Shown piece by piece: positions 1 through 10,100 of a stretch of DNA of 64,000 bases. Numbering within the stretch: the stretch's first letter is position 1; each line of letters opens with the position of its first letter. The notes beneath the pieces were generated by a model, which did not search any database, was not told the origin of the DNA, and was given only the letters and a program-made list of their open reading frames with translations. Origin of the DNA: JAJFUV01 sp964384215 (GTDB lineage: Bacteria; Acidobacteriota; Terriglobia; Bryobacterales; Bryobacteraceae). The stretch lies in NCBI GenBank assembly GCA_964384215.1, contig CAYLLB010000003.1, positions 87,383-151,382 of the forward strand. The letters run 5' to 3'. A program made the translations under genes and the position numbers.

Positions 1-426
1 CTTGGCGAGGAGCGTTTTCGGACCGCTGAGGTGCGAATGTGGGATTCCCGCGGACGCCACACCACCGTGCGAAGGGAACTCACTCCGCTGCCGCTCACAG
101 GCGCGCTCATCGATACGCCCGGAATGCGTGAACTGCAACTGTGGTCTGGAACGGAGAGCGTCGATGCCGTGTTTGACGAGATTACCGCCATCGCCGAAGG
201 TTGCCGGTTCCGCGATTGTACCCACTCCGGCGAGCCGGGATGCGCCGTGGCCGCGGCGCTGGAGGGCGGGCAGGTGGACGCGAACCGCTGGGCGAGTTTC
301 CAAAAGTTGCGCGCGGAGGCGGAGTGGCACGAGGCCATGGCGGATCCACTCGCGGCCCTGGAACGGAAGCGGAAGTGGAAAGCCATTCACAAGCAGGCGC
401 GTGCCATCAGTAAGGCGCGCCGCTGA
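1..426 (+). CDS. rsgA: Ribosome small subunit-dependent GTPase A, C-terminal part (5' end outside window)
   Basis: This is the last 141 codons of the circularly permuted GTPase that helps late 30S ribosomal subunit maturation. Reading frame 1 is open from the window edge. It shows the family's GRHTT segment, then LIDTPGMRELQLW, which is the G3 (DTPG) region, and then the C-terminal zinc-binding part with CRFRDCTH and EPGCAV (Cys, Cys, His, Cys ligands). A basic tail rich in Lys and Arg follows. The frame enters the window with no start codon, so the GTP-binding P-loop and OB domain lie upstream. The family assignment is firm. Confidence 0.95.
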   Translation, partial: LGEERFRTAEVRMWDSRGRHTTVRRELTPLPLTGALIDTPGMRELQLWSGTESVDAVFDEITAIAEGCRFRDCTHSGEPGCAVAAALEGGQVDANRWASFQKLRAEAEWHEAMADPLAALERKRKWKAIHKQARAISKARR

Positions 427-513
427 TTGGGTGGGGCTCAATTCGAAGGCTCGGTGTTCGCATGAAGGTCCGGCGCAGGACAGACTGATATCGCCGACTC
501 GGCTCCGCCAGTG

Positions 514-1107
514 TCACGCCAACAGCCGGACTGGACCGAGAATCCCCGAAACTTCCTGCCCCTTCAATGTGAACGAGGTGGCGCTGTGGCCTTTCAGGTA
601 AGGGCCCAGCGTGTTCAGCACCAGCACCTCGATTTCGTTCTCGCCTTCGCGGATCAGGCCGCCGGTGTCGAAACGATACGGGCGCCAGATGCGCACGCCT
701 GCCGGGCGGCCGTTTACCCACGCCCCGGCCGAGCCCCGTACGCGGCCGAGGTCGAGCCAGCGGGTGCCGGCAGAGAGGCGGAGCTTACGGCGGTAGCGGA
801 TGCCGCCTGAATAATTGGCCAAGCCCTGGGCGCACCAGTCGCCGGGTTCGATTGTGCCCTGGCCTACCTCATAAGTGACCGGGCCGTCGAGCAGGGCGCC
901 GGCGGTGTGGCCCGTCGACGGCTGGACACGCAGTTCGCAGACACGGTTGCGGGCGGCGGGGTCGGGAAGCTCCACACGCTCGCCTGTGATGGGTAACTCG
1001 CGGCCGTTCACCGCCAGACTGGCGCGGCCGGAGGCAAGGATAGGGGCCAGCGTGGCGCTGGCAAACTGGCGGCGAGCCGGGCGGAAGGGAGTCTTATGAC
1101 CGGCCAT
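514..1107 (-). pseudogene. Remnant of a glycoside hydrolase C-terminus (GH106/GH2-type sugar-binding domain)
   Basis: The frame encodes about 197 residues resembling only the C-terminal jelly-roll of large family 106 or family 2 type glycosidases. It has GGIRYRRKLRL, LDLGRVRGSAGAWVNG, WRPYRFDTGGLIREGENEIEV and VLNTLGPYL. No catalytic domain is present, and a stop codon lies two codons before the first ATG, so the protein is cut at its N-terminus. It has no signal peptide and no convincing ribosome binding site. It lies tail-to-tail with rsgA. I read it as a decayed fragment. A short free-standing carbohydrate-binding protein is possible but less likely. Confidence 0.6.
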
Positions 1108-1148
1108 TTCCCATCATACGGCGACGAGGCCCGGACTCCTGTCGCTTG

Positions 1149-1283
1149 GGGCGGATCGAAGGTTATCGCGGAATCGAGTTGCTCCGCCGGGATGGCGCGG
1201 ACGAAGTGGAGTTCATCACGATCAAGCGCTTCGACGCCCGGTCGCAACACTACGACCTGAGAACAGCCAGAGCCGCGCTCTAA
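1149..1283 (+). pseudogene. Remnant of an antibiotic biosynthesis monooxygenase (ABM) family protein
   Basis: The frame ending in TAA at 1281-1283 reads GYRGIELLRRDGADEVEF followed by ITIKRFDA. This matches the second half of the small ABM or quinol-monooxygenase ferredoxin-like fold, where a GYRG..LLRR hairpin precedes EVEF-T-I. The first half of the roughly 100-residue domain is missing and no start codon or ribosome site is placed correctly. The intact family is a homodimeric haem- or quinol-acting oxygenase. Here only the 3' end survives, abutting the truncated end of the opposing glycosidase remnant. Confidence 0.5.
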
Positions 1284-1305
1284 TCGCCGCTCGCTCAAAA
1301 CACAG

Positions 1306-1346
1306 CGCCCCGCCCCATGAACATTTCACGAGGCGGGGCGTTGTTG
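1306..1346 (-). terminator. Probable rho-independent terminator of the M13 peptidase gene
   Basis: A perfect 9-bp GC-rich stem (CGCCCCGCC at 1306-1314 pairing with GGCGGGGCG at 1332-1340) is flanked by TTGTTG on the plus side and by AAAACACA on the other. Read on the minus strand it follows the peptidase stop codon by about 17 bases and ends in TGTGTTTT. The flanks would allow weak bidirectional action. Confidence 0.6.
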
Positions 1347-1363
1347 TCAGAATGCCGCCTGTC

Positions 1364-3379
1364 CTACCAGACCCGGCAGGCGTTTCCACTTACCATGGGC
1401 TGGTTTACTTTGCAGCCGAAGGCCGAGCGGAACTCCGGCATGTTTACCATCACGCCGTTCACACGCCACTGGCCGGGTGAGTGCGGGTCGAGGATGGCAC
1501 GCAGGCGCGCGGCCTGCTCGGTACGGTTCTGACACCAGATCTGCGCCCAGCCGAGGAAGAGGCGCTGCTCGGGCGTGAAGCCGTCGATCTTCTCCGTCTT
1601 CTTGCCAGCCAGCGTCTGCAACAGGGCCATGTAGGCGATGCGCAGGCCGCCGTTGTCGGCGATGTTCTCGCCCAGGGTCAGCTTGCCGTTCAGCTTCACG
1701 TCACCCACGGCGGTGTACTGGCCGTATTGCTTCACGAAGCAGTCGGCGCGCTTCTCGAATTCCTTGCCGTCCTGCTCGGTCCACCAGTCGCGCATGTTGC
1801 CTTTGAGATCGAACTGACGGCCCTGATCGTCGAAGCCGTGTGTCAATTCGTGGCCGATAACGGCGCCGATGCCGCCGAAATTCACGGCGTCGTCCATGTT
1901 GTTGTCATAGAACGGCGGCTGCAGGATGCCGGCGGGGAAGTTGATGCTGTTCATCTGCGGATCGTAGTAGGCGTTTACGGTGGGCGGGCTCATGTACCAC
2001 TCGAGCGGGTCCACGGGCTTGCCGATCTTCGCAAGCTGGCGGCGGTATTCGAAAGCGCGAGCGCGCGCGAAATTGCCCAGAGCGTCGCCGCGCGTAATCT
2101 TCAGCGCGCTGTAGTCGCGCCACTTTTCGGGATAGCCGATCTTGTTGGTGATGGCGGCCAGTTTCATGTGCGCCTGTTTCTTGGTTTCGGCCGTCATCCA
2201 GGGCAACTCGTCGATGTCCTTGGCGAGCGCGTTTTCGAGCGCCACTACCATCTGGTGCGTGCGCTCCTTGCCCTTGATGCCGAAGGTGCGCTCGACGTAC
2301 TCGCGCCCCAGCGCTTCGCCCAGCGCATGGTCCACCTGGCTGACGCAACGCTTCCAGCGCGGCTCGATTTCCTTGGCTCCGGTGAGCGTCTTGCCGTAAA
2401 ACTCGAAGTCCTCGGCGACGAAAGCGCCGGGCAGCATGTCGGCCTCGACGCGAACCAGGTGCCAGGTGAGATACGTCTTCCAATCCTCCAGGCTCCGCGC
2501 GTTGATGACCTTGTCCATGTTGCGGAAGAATTCCGGTTCGGTGACGTTCAGGCTCTTCACTGAGCCGGCTCCGGCGCCCGCGAAGAACTTGGGCCAGTCA
2601 ACCGTGGGACTGATGGACGCCAGTTCCGCCACGGCCATCCTGTGGTACACGTTGGCGGGTTCGCGGCGCTTCACGCGATCGAGGGCGCCTTTCGCTAGTT
2701 CGGTTTCAATCTCCATGACGACCTTCGCCTTGGCCGCCGCAACTTCCGTCCGGTCGCCTAGCAGGCCGAACATGCGCGCGACGTGCTCCTGATACTGCTT
2801 GCGCAGACCCACGCTGCGGGCGTCGTCCTTGAGATAGTAATCGCGGTCGGGCATGCCCATGCCGCCCTGGTCCACTTCGGCGATCACCTGGCTTGAATCC
2901 TTGAAGTCCTGGGTAGACCCGAATCCGAACAGCATGCGGTATCCCTGGCTGTGGAGATGAGCGATCTCGGCCATCACCGCTTGCTTGTCTTTCAGTGCGG
3001 CGATGCGATCCAAGGCCGGCTGAATCGGCGCAATGCCCTTGCTCTCAATTCCCTTCTCGTCCATGCACGCGGCATAGGCGTCGCCGATCTGAGTGCCCGC
3101 GGGACTCTGTTCCAGAATGTTGCGCAGTTCGGTAAGGTTGCGCTCCCGCAACTCGTCGAAGCGGCCCCAAATGGCCTTGTCGGCCGGAATGGGATTGTTC
3201 TTCATCCAGGTGCCGCAGGCGTAAGTGTAGAAATCCGTGCACGGGTCGACGCTCCTGTCCATGGCGCCGATGTCGAAGCCGGGGCTGGAACTCTTCTTGG
3301 CATTCGTGGAGGCGGGTGGCTCGGCGCACAGAAGTACGGCGCCAAGCAAAATTGCGCTCGAGAGTTTGATGGATTTCAT
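1364..3379 (-). CDS. M13 family zinc metallopeptidase (neprilysin/PepO-like), secreted
   Basis: The protein has 671 residues, starting at MKSIKLSS, which gives a clean signal peptide (hydrophobic AILLGAVLL). Upstream in-frame ATGs would bury it. The N-terminal M13 domain begins at DRSVDPCTDFYTYACGTW. The catalytic domain has NAYYDPQMNSINFPAGIL, then the zinc motif HELTH near residue 508 (VIGHELTHGFDDQGRQFD) and the third ligand region ENIADNGG near 568. The C-terminus CRVW is typical of the family. It should cleave oligopeptides in the periplasm or outside the cell. It is divergent from the oxidoreductase gene across 55 bp and has a hairpin terminator downstream. Confidence 0.95.
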   Translation of the reverse strand: MKSIKLSSAILLGAVLLCAEPPASTNAKKSSSPGFDIGAMDRSVDPCTDFYTYACGTWMKNNPIPADKAIWGRFDELRERNLTELRNILEQSPAGTQIGDAYAACMDEKGIESKGIAPIQPALDRIAALKDKQAVMAEIAHLHSQGYRMLFGFGSTQDFKDSSQVIAEVDQGGMGMPDRDYYLKDDARSVGLRKQYQEHVARMFGLLGDRTEVAAAKAKVVMEIETELAKGALDRVKRREPANVYHRMAVAELASISPTVDWPKFFAGAGAGSVKSLNVTEPEFFRNMDKVINARSLEDWKTYLTWHLVRVEADMLPGAFVAEDFEFYGKTLTGAKEIEPRWKRCVSQVDHALGEALGREYVERTFGIKGKERTHQMVVALENALAKDIDELPWMTAETKKQAHMKLAAITNKIGYPEKWRDYSALKITRGDALGNFARARAFEYRRQLAKIGKPVDPLEWYMSPPTVNAYYDPQMNSINFPAGILQPPFYDNNMDDAVNFGGIGAVIGHELTHGFDDQGRQFDLKGNMRDWWTEQDGKEFEKRADCFVKQYGQYTAVGDVKLNGKLTLGENIADNGGLRIAYMALLQTLAGKKTEKIDGFTPEQRLFLGWAQIWCQNRTEQAARLRAILDPHSPGQWRVNGVMVNMPEFRSAFGCKVNQPMVSGNACRVW

Positions 3380-3434
3380 CTTGTTGGAGACCCTTACATT
3401 TACTGTATCATCGGGAAGTCGAGTCCAATTCGCC

Positions 3435-4697
3435 ATGAAGCGACGAACCTTCTTAATAACGGCCGCGGCCCCGCTGCTGGCCATGCAAGCTACCCGGAAG
3501 TACCGTACCGCACTGATAGGCACGGGGTGGTGGGGAATGAACATCCTGCGCACCGCCATGGCTGCCGGCGAATCGAAAGTAGTCGCGCTGTGCGACGTGG
3601 ACCGGAACCAGCTCGACCCGGCGGCGGAGGAGGTCGCGCGGTTGAGCGGCGATGCGCCGAAAAAGTACGGCGACTATCGCGAGATGCTGCAGGCGGAGAA
3701 GCCGGAGATCTGCATCGTAGCGACGCCGGATCACTGGCACGCGCTGGCGATGATCGCCGCCGTTCGCGCCGGGGCGCATGTTTACGTGGAAAAGCCCATC
3801 TCGCACACTTTGCTGGAAGGCCGCGCCATGGTGAGGACCGCTCGCGACGCGAACCGCGTGGTCCAGGTGGGCTTGCACCGGCGCGTCTCACCGCACAACA
3901 AGTCGGCGATGGAGTTCTTGAAATCCGGAAGGGCGGGCAAGATCGGCATGGTGCGCGCCTTCGTCCACTATCCGGGCGGCGCGGGCACGCGCACGCCGGA
4001 CTCGGAGCCGCCCGCCGGCCTCGACTGGAATTTCTGGTGCGGCCCCGCGCCCTTAAAGCCTTTCAACAAGGCGATCCACCCGAAAGGGTTCCGCTCCTAC
4101 CTGGATTACGCCAACGGCACCCTCGGTGATTGGGGCGTGCACTGGATGGACCAGATCCTCTGGTGGACCGAGGAGAAGTATCCGCGCCGCGTCTTTTCCA
4201 CTGCCGCCCGTCACATCAGGACCGACCAGACCGACGCGCCGGACACGCAGGTAGCCACCTTCGAATTCGAGAGCTTCACCGCGGTCTGGGAGCACCGGCA
4301 GTACGCCGGCAACGAAGCCGAGAAGACCAACATCGGCTGTTATTTCTATGGCACCGAGGGCACGCTCCACCTGGGCTGGCTCGATGGGTGGACGTTCTAC
4401 CCTTCCGGCCGCAACAAGCAGGTGCTGCACGAAGAACCGAAGCTGCACAAGCCCGACATGCAGAACATTCCCGAATTGTGGGCGGACTTCCTGGACGCCA
4501 TCCGGACCGGCCGTCGTCCGGTGAACGACATCGAGAGCGGGCACCGCTCGACGGCGATGAGCCTGCTGGGCATGCTGTCGGCGAGACTCGGGCGGAGCGT
4601 CGAATGGGACGGCGCGAAGGAAGTGATTGTGGGCGATGCCGCCGCCAACAAGCTGCTGCGCCGCGACTACCGGGGCCCCTGGCAGTATCCGGCTTAA
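3435..4697 (+). CDS. Gfo/Idh/MocA family oxidoreductase with Tat leader
   Basis: This is a 420-residue NAD(P)-dependent sugar or inositol dehydrogenase-type protein. The start at MKRRTFLITAAAPLLAM gives a twin-arginine leader (KRRTFL) followed by a hydrophobic stretch, which excludes the longer upstream frame. The Rossmann domain starts at YRTALIGTGWWGM. VYVEKPISHTLLEGR near residue 118 is the family EKP motif, and HWHALAMI carries the usual D/H region. Export by Tat fits a protein that folds round its cofactor in the cytoplasm. It lies 27 bp upstream of a toroid-like secreted protein and probably shares a transcript with it, which suggests polysaccharide or uronic-acid catabolism. The substrate cannot be read from the sequence. 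Confidence 0.92.
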   Translation: MKRRTFLITAAAPLLAMQATRKYRTALIGTGWWGMNILRTAMAAGESKVVALCDVDRNQLDPAAEEVARLSGDAPKKYGDYREMLQAEKPEICIVATPDHWHALAMIAAVRAGAHVYVEKPISHTLLEGRAMVRTARDANRVVQVGLHRRVSPHNKSAMEFLKSGRAGKIGMVRAFVHYPGGAGTRTPDSEPPAGLDWNFWCGPAPLKPFNKAIHPKGFRSYLDYANGTLGDWGVHWMDQILWWTEEKYPRRVFSTAARHIRTDQTDAPDTQVATFEFESFTAVWEHRQYAGNEAEKTNIGCYFYGTEGTLHLGWLDGWTFYPSGRNKQVLHEEPKLHKPDMQNIPELWADFLDAIRTGRRPVNDIESGHRSTAMSLLGMLSARLGRSVEWDGAKEVIVGDAAANKLLRRDYRGPWQYPA

Positions 4698-4724
4698 CAA
4701 GGTGCTTGGTGTAGATCGACTGCG

Positions 4725-6785
4725 ATGATCGCGAAGAGCATTCTGGTGGCCGCGCTGCTCGCCGCGCCGCTCTGCGCGGGGGCGCAGGTGGCATGGGGCT
4801 CCCGCGACCGCGTGACGCCGCCGTTTCCTCCTACCATGCGCGCGGAGCCCCGCGTCGAAAAACTGGTCCGCGACAAGGCGAAGTTCCTGCAGGTGCTCTA
4901 CATGGGCACTCGGCTGTCGGACCCTTCCGAATACACGATCCGGGCGCGGACTTCCATGTTGCTCACCCTGGCTACGTGCCTCAAGTTCACCTACTGTGAG
5001 GAGCCGGAAGCGACCCGGGACACTTACCTCCAGCTACTGGACGAGTTGGTCACGGCCCATTACACCGGAGGCGGCGCCACAGCTTCGGGAAAGCCTTGGG
5101 GGCACGAATGGCAGTCCTCGTATTGGACCTGGCAGGCGATGTTCAGCGCCTGGCTGATGTGGGGAGAGTTGAGTCCCGATCTGCGGCGCGCCGTGCTGGC
5201 CATGGCGATTGACGAAGCCGACAGGTTCCTGGATCTGCCCGCGCCGTACTCGCGGTTCTACGACACCAAGGCCGAGGAGAATGCCTGGAACTCCAACCTC
5301 TTGGTGCTGCTCGGTGAGATCCTTGAAAGCCACCCGCACCGCGAGCGCTGGCGGGAACGCGGTTTCGAATACATGATCTCGGCGTTCGCTACACCGGCTG
5401 ACTGCTCCAGCCAGCGCGTGGTGGAAGGCAAGCCCCTCTCGGCCTGGCTCCGCGGCGCCAACGTGCATCCGGATTTCACGCTCGAAAACCACGGCTTCGT
5501 CCATCCCGATTACATGGCCTGCATCGGGCTGAACCTCGAAAATGCCCTGGTCTACCGCCTGCTCGCCCGGCGCGTGCCGGAAGCCGTGACCTTCAACGCC
5601 GGCAAGGTGTATGAAGTCCTCAAATTCTTCACGGCGGCCGATGGCGGACTGTTTTACCCGGGCTCCACCGATTGGTCGCTGCACCGGGTGGAACTCACCT
5701 GGGCGACGGCGGTCCAGATGGACCGGCTCACGCGCGATCCGCAGGCCGGCGCTTTGGGAGAACTGGCGCTTGAGACCATGGAGCGTATGTGCGCGCGGTA
5801 CGGCGACGGCCGCATGTTCGCCTCTTACGAGTTCCCGACTTACAAGACCATTGAGGCGGTGACGTCGGCCGGACTCGACATCGGGCTCATGTTCGCCCGG
5901 ATGTGGATGCCCGCCGAGGGCGCCGAGCCGCTCGAAACGGTCTGGCGGAAGCTGGAGGGGGCACGCGTGTTCGAGGACGGGCGCCTGTTCGTAGCGCGCA
6001 CCCCGCGGGCGATCAGTTCGTTCAGTTGGGGCACGCGCCTGATGGGGGTCACCGCGCCCTTCGTCAAGGACGCCATCGTGTGGCCTGCAAACCGCGGCTA
6101 CTTCGGGCTCGGGGTGCCCATCGCGCGAGGCGCTCTGGTACCGGGGCGGTTGGGCATCGGGAGCAAGGCGTTCGAGGACGCCGTCCGGCGGGACGAGACC
6201 ACGGTGCAGACGGCGATCCATGGCTCGGAAAACGGCGCCACGTTTGTGACCTTGCGGGCGCGCCAGTCGGCCCGATCCAAGGTGGTTTCCTTCACCGCGC
6301 TTCCCAGCGGCAAGAGCGTCTACATGGAGCGGGTGGACGGTGACACGACACAGGTCCTGGGCGGCATGATCGCGCTGCTGGAAGAACCGGAATGGATTCA
6401 CGGCCGGGCGTCGCGTTCGATCGCGCGCGAAGGGAACCGCTGGGTCAACGTGGACGACCGCTTGGGGTACGTGATGTCGCAGAACGGAGTTGTTGATCTG
6501 GTGCCGGATCTGCGCTCACGTCTTATCGTTCTTAACAAATCTCCGCACAGCGGTTCAATCGCGGTAATTGTAACGTTACCCGGCGCGAGTACGGCCGAGA
6601 CCCGCCAGTTCGCCTTGCGGCCCTTCCGTGTGAAAGTGCGCGAGGAGGGGGTTGCCGCCGTGGAAGTGGACGGCCTGCTGGTCGTCACAAACACCACGCC
6701 CCACCCCCTTGTCGCCCACCTGGAGCAGGGTTCGACGATTCTTGACATTTCCGTCAATGGCCTTTCAACTCGCGTTGTCAGGTAG
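4725..6785 (+). CDS. Secreted protein of unknown function, probable alpha/alpha-toroid plus beta-sandwich
   Basis: This 686-residue protein starts with a Sec signal peptide (MIAKSILVAALLAAPLCAGAQ). The first half is helix-rich with aromatic motifs such as HEWQSSYWTWQAMFSAWLMW, ENAWNSNLL and ENHGFVHPDYMA. These recall the (alpha/alpha)6 toroids of heparinase/lyase-type enzymes and of DUF2264-like proteins. The second half is beta-rich (VVSFTALPSGKSVYMERV, FALRPFRVKV), as in the C-terminal sandwich of such lyases. I do not recognise the exact family and see no assignable catalytic set. Co-transcription with the Gfo/Idh/MocA gene supports a role in carbohydrate breakdown outside the cytoplasm. 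Roughly similar architecture appears at 28061. Confidence 0.75.
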   Translation: MIAKSILVAALLAAPLCAGAQVAWGSRDRVTPPFPPTMRAEPRVEKLVRDKAKFLQVLYMGTRLSDPSEYTIRARTSMLLTLATCLKFTYCEEPEATRDTYLQLLDELVTAHYTGGGATASGKPWGHEWQSSYWTWQAMFSAWLMWGELSPDLRRAVLAMAIDEADRFLDLPAPYSRFYDTKAEENAWNSNLLVLLGEILESHPHRERWRERGFEYMISAFATPADCSSQRVVEGKPLSAWLRGANVHPDFTLENHGFVHPDYMACIGLNLENALVYRLLARRVPEAVTFNAGKVYEVLKFFTAADGGLFYPGSTDWSLHRVELTWATAVQMDRLTRDPQAGALGELALETMERMCARYGDGRMFASYEFPTYKTIEAVTSAGLDIGLMFARMWMPAEGAEPLETVWRKLEGARVFEDGRLFVARTPRAISSFSWGTRLMGVTAPFVKDAIVWPANRGYFGLGVPIARGALVPGRLGIGSKAFEDAVRRDETTVQTAIHGSENGATFVTLRARQSARSKVVSFTALPSGKSVYMERVDGDTTQVLGGMIALLEEPEWIHGRASRSIAREGNRWVNVDDRLGYVMSQNGVVDLVPDLRSRLIVLNKSPHSGSIAVIVTLPGASTAETRQFALRPFRVKVREEGVAAVEVDGLLVVTNTTPHPLVAHLEQGSTILDISVNGLSTRVVR

Positions 6786-6875
6786 TTACAGATAACCAGA
6801 TTTGCCCTCAGCCGCCCGGTGGGAATCGTGAGCAAGTCTTAATACTTAGTTTGCCGGAATCGGCATAAATAGCTT

Positions 6876-6904
6876 TAGACAATAACCTCCATTGGGTGTA
6901 TACT
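6876..6904 (+). promoter_or_regulatory. Sigma70-type promoter of the first TonB receptor
   Basis: TAGACA (6876-6881) and TATACT (6899-6904) are separated by 17 bp, close to the consensus for a housekeeping promoter. The same TGTATACT context occurs at 10750 before the second receptor. The predicted transcript has an untranslated leader of about 195 nt. Confidence 0.7.
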
Positions 6905-7107
6905 TTCTACCAGCAGGTTAGTCAAATGTCTCGAGGAGTGGGTGGCCTCGGCGAAGACTGGGCTGGGGACTGTGCCGTAGCGCTGTGCTTCGGACATCTG
7001 CAAAGTGTATCCGCTCAAAACTCAAGTTACTATCCTTACCTCACCCGGCATTATCCGCACTTAGCCAAGCCGACCGCCAATCGGTGGGCAGGCTCTCAGG
7101 AGACTCC
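6905..7107 (+). promoter_or_regulatory. Conserved long 5' leader of TonB receptor copy 1
   Basis: This stretch has no convincing gene. It is homologous along its length to 10758-10962. Blocks shared by both are CAGC-GGTTAGTCAAATG just after the -10 box, GCCTCGGCGAA, CTGTGCCG and the final TCAGGAGACTC before the start codon. A leader retained in both duplicates, with blocks far from the ribosome site, may hold an RNA structure or a protein-binding site that controls receptor expression. Confidence 0.45.
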
Positions 7108-10100
7108 ATGAATATGCACCGTATGATTGAAGTCAGACTGCTTTTGGCCACGCTAGCCGTGGTCACGATCTTTGCGGTTCCGGTGTGCGCGCAGGAAGTC
7201 AGCGCCAGTATCACGGGAACCATCACCGATGCGACAGGCGCGTTGGTTGCCAATGCCAGTGTCACGGCAAAGGATGTGGACCGCGGAACTACGTACACCA
7301 CGACAACCAACGAGGCCGGCGCGTTTCTGTTTCCCCGCATAACGCCCGGGCGGTATGAAGTCCGCATTGAGGCAAAGGGATTTAAGACCTTGATCCGACA
7401 GGACATCGTTCTCGAAGTGAACCAGCGCGCCCGCATGGACGAGCGCCTGGAAGTGGGCGCGGTGACCGAGTCCATCAACGTGAGCGGCGAACCACCGTTG
7501 CTCCAGACCGATACCACCATGGTGGGTTCGACCATTACGACGAACCGCCTCACAAACACACCGCTGATCAGCCGCAACTTCATTTCGTTGACATTACTCA
7601 CGGCCGGTGTTACCACCACCGATCCGTCGGCGATGAACAACGACAAACGTACAACCAGCGGCGGCCGTCCGTATGTGAACGGCAACCGGAAGGAAGCCAA
7701 CAACTTCCTGCTGGACGGCATCGACAACAACCAGGTGTCCGATAACCTGACGTCCTACCAGCCCAACCTGGAAGCCATTTCCGAGGTCAAGATGATCACC
7801 AACAACGCCTCGGCCGAGTTCGGCAACTTCCAGGGTGGCATTATTAACGTCACGCTGAAGGCCGGCACCAACGAATATCATGGCTCGTTGTTCGAGTATT
7901 TCAAGAACGACAAGCTGAACGCCAACGCTTGGGCTCGCAACTGGAGTATCGATGCCACCACCGGCAAGTCTCTGCCGCGCACTGCAGTCCGCTACAACGC
8001 GTTCGGCGGTACCTTCGGCGGCCCCGTGTTGATTCCGAAGGTATTCAACGGCAAGGACAAGGTGTTCTTCTTCGTGGACTACCAGGGGTTGCGGCGCCCC
8101 TATCCCCGAAGTACGAGTACATTCACGGTCATGCCGACGGCATTCCGCAAGGGCGACTTTTCCCAGCTCTTGAACCCGTCCTCGGATCCGGCGCTGGCGG
8201 GGCGGACCCCTATCCAGCTTTACAATCCCTACTCGCTCACCTCAACCGGAGCCCGGACACCGTTTCCGAATAACCAGATTCCGGCCAGCATGATGAGTCC
8301 GGTGGCCAACAAACTGCTAAACGACACGTTATACCCGTCACCTCTCTCCTCCGCGCTGCGCTACAACCAGACGAACACCTCGTGGAGCCAGTTGCGGAAC
8401 GACCAGGGCGACGGAAAGCTCGATTGGAAGATGACTTCCAAGGACGATTTCTCGTTCCGGTATTCGCACGGAATGCAGGATACGCCCGGATTCAACAGTT
8501 TCCCGCTGACCTTCAATTCGTTCAACGAATCGCCGTTCAAGGCCGGTGTGATCAACTGGACGCGGACCATCTCGCCCAAGCTCGTCAATGAGGCCCGTTT
8601 CGGAATCAACCGGATCACTCTCTGGAACGGCGGCGCCAACAAGGAGGGTTACGGAGATCTGAATCAGAAGTACGGCATTGCCGGGGTGAATTCGCCTGGT
8701 TTGCTGGGACTCAACTTCTCGAACCGCACCTTCACGAACAGTATCGGAAGTTCAAACATCGGCACACAGCAGTTGTTTGCCAACACCACTTTCCACTTCG
8801 CCGATAACCTGACGGTCATCCGGGGCCGCCACATGATGAAACTGGGAGGCCAGATCCTGCGGCAGCGCATGAACACCTTCTATTCCGGTAACAATGGCCG
8901 CATCGGGTTCTTGACCTACACCGGCCGCTTTACCGGCGCGAGCTCGGCTACCGTCGACGGTTGGAGCGACGCGGACTTCTTCCTGGGCCTGCCGGAAACT
9001 CTCGGCCGTGGTCTTCAGAGCGGTACCTGGGGCCATCGCAAAACCATTTGGGGCTTCTACTTCCAGGACGACTATCGCGTCACGTCCAAGCTGACCTTGA
9101 ACCTGGGCTTGAGGTGGGAGTACCACACGCCGCTGGTCGAAGTGAAGGATCGCCAGTCCAACTTTGGTGCCTATACCGGCGAAGTAATGTTGGCTGGGCA
9201 GGGCGGCAACAGCCGTGCCCTCTATGATCCCTTCAAGAAGGACTTCCAACCGCGCGTGGGCTTCGCTTACACGCCTTTCCAGAGGTGGGTGGTGCGCGGC
9301 GCCTACACGATCAGTTCCTTCATGGAAGGCACCGGAACGAACCTCCGCCTGCCCATGAATCCCCCGTTCAACTCCGAATTCGAAGGACGCTACGACAGTC
9401 CGAGTTTCAACCTGCCGGGATCGACCTCCAGCGACGGGTTGAGCGTGCTGTCTCCGACCAACCCGTACAAGAACATCAACGTCCGCTTGTGGGACAGGAA
9501 TGTGCGGCCCGCCAACACGCAACAGTGGAACCTCACGATGGAGCGGCAACTCGGCTGGCAAACGGTCGGTTCGGTGGGATATGTAGGACAGCATGGGACT
9601 CACCTCGTAGTGCCCATGCCGTACTACCAAAAACGCCTCCTGTCCGACGGTACCGTGGTTGCCAGTCAATACCTGGCCGGCAATCCGCTGCTGGCGAACA
9701 TTACACAGATATCCGGAACGGAGACTTGCGGCAACCAGCGCTACGACGCCATGCAGGCAACGCTCACTAAGCGCATGTCGTCGGGTCTGGAGTTCCAGGC
9801 CAACTACACCTGGTCGCACGGCATGAGCGACGCTATCGGGTACTACGGGGAAGGCGGACAGGCGGCGTCTCAATCAGCGTACTGGCAGAACCTGTTCGAC
9901 CGGAAGGCTGAATGGGGTCCGACATACTTCGACGCTCGCCATATGTTCACGCTGAGCCACGTCTGGGCGGTCCCGTATGGGAAAGGCCAGAAGTGGGGTA
10001 GCAGCATCCACCCGGTGCTGAACGGCATCCTGGGCGGGTGGCAACTCGGCGGTACCCTGACGTTGCACACCGGTTTCCCGCTCACCATGCAGGCTTCCGA

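Noticed and set aside
3237..3434. Upstream extension of the Gfo/Idh/MocA frame into the M13 peptidase gene
   Set aside because: It would hide the twin-arginine leader inside the protein and overlaps the divergent gene.
6896..7111. 71-codon frame in the leader of TonB receptor copy 1
   Set aside because: It has no ribosome site, begins inside the -10 box, and is not kept as a frame in the homologous leader of copy 2.
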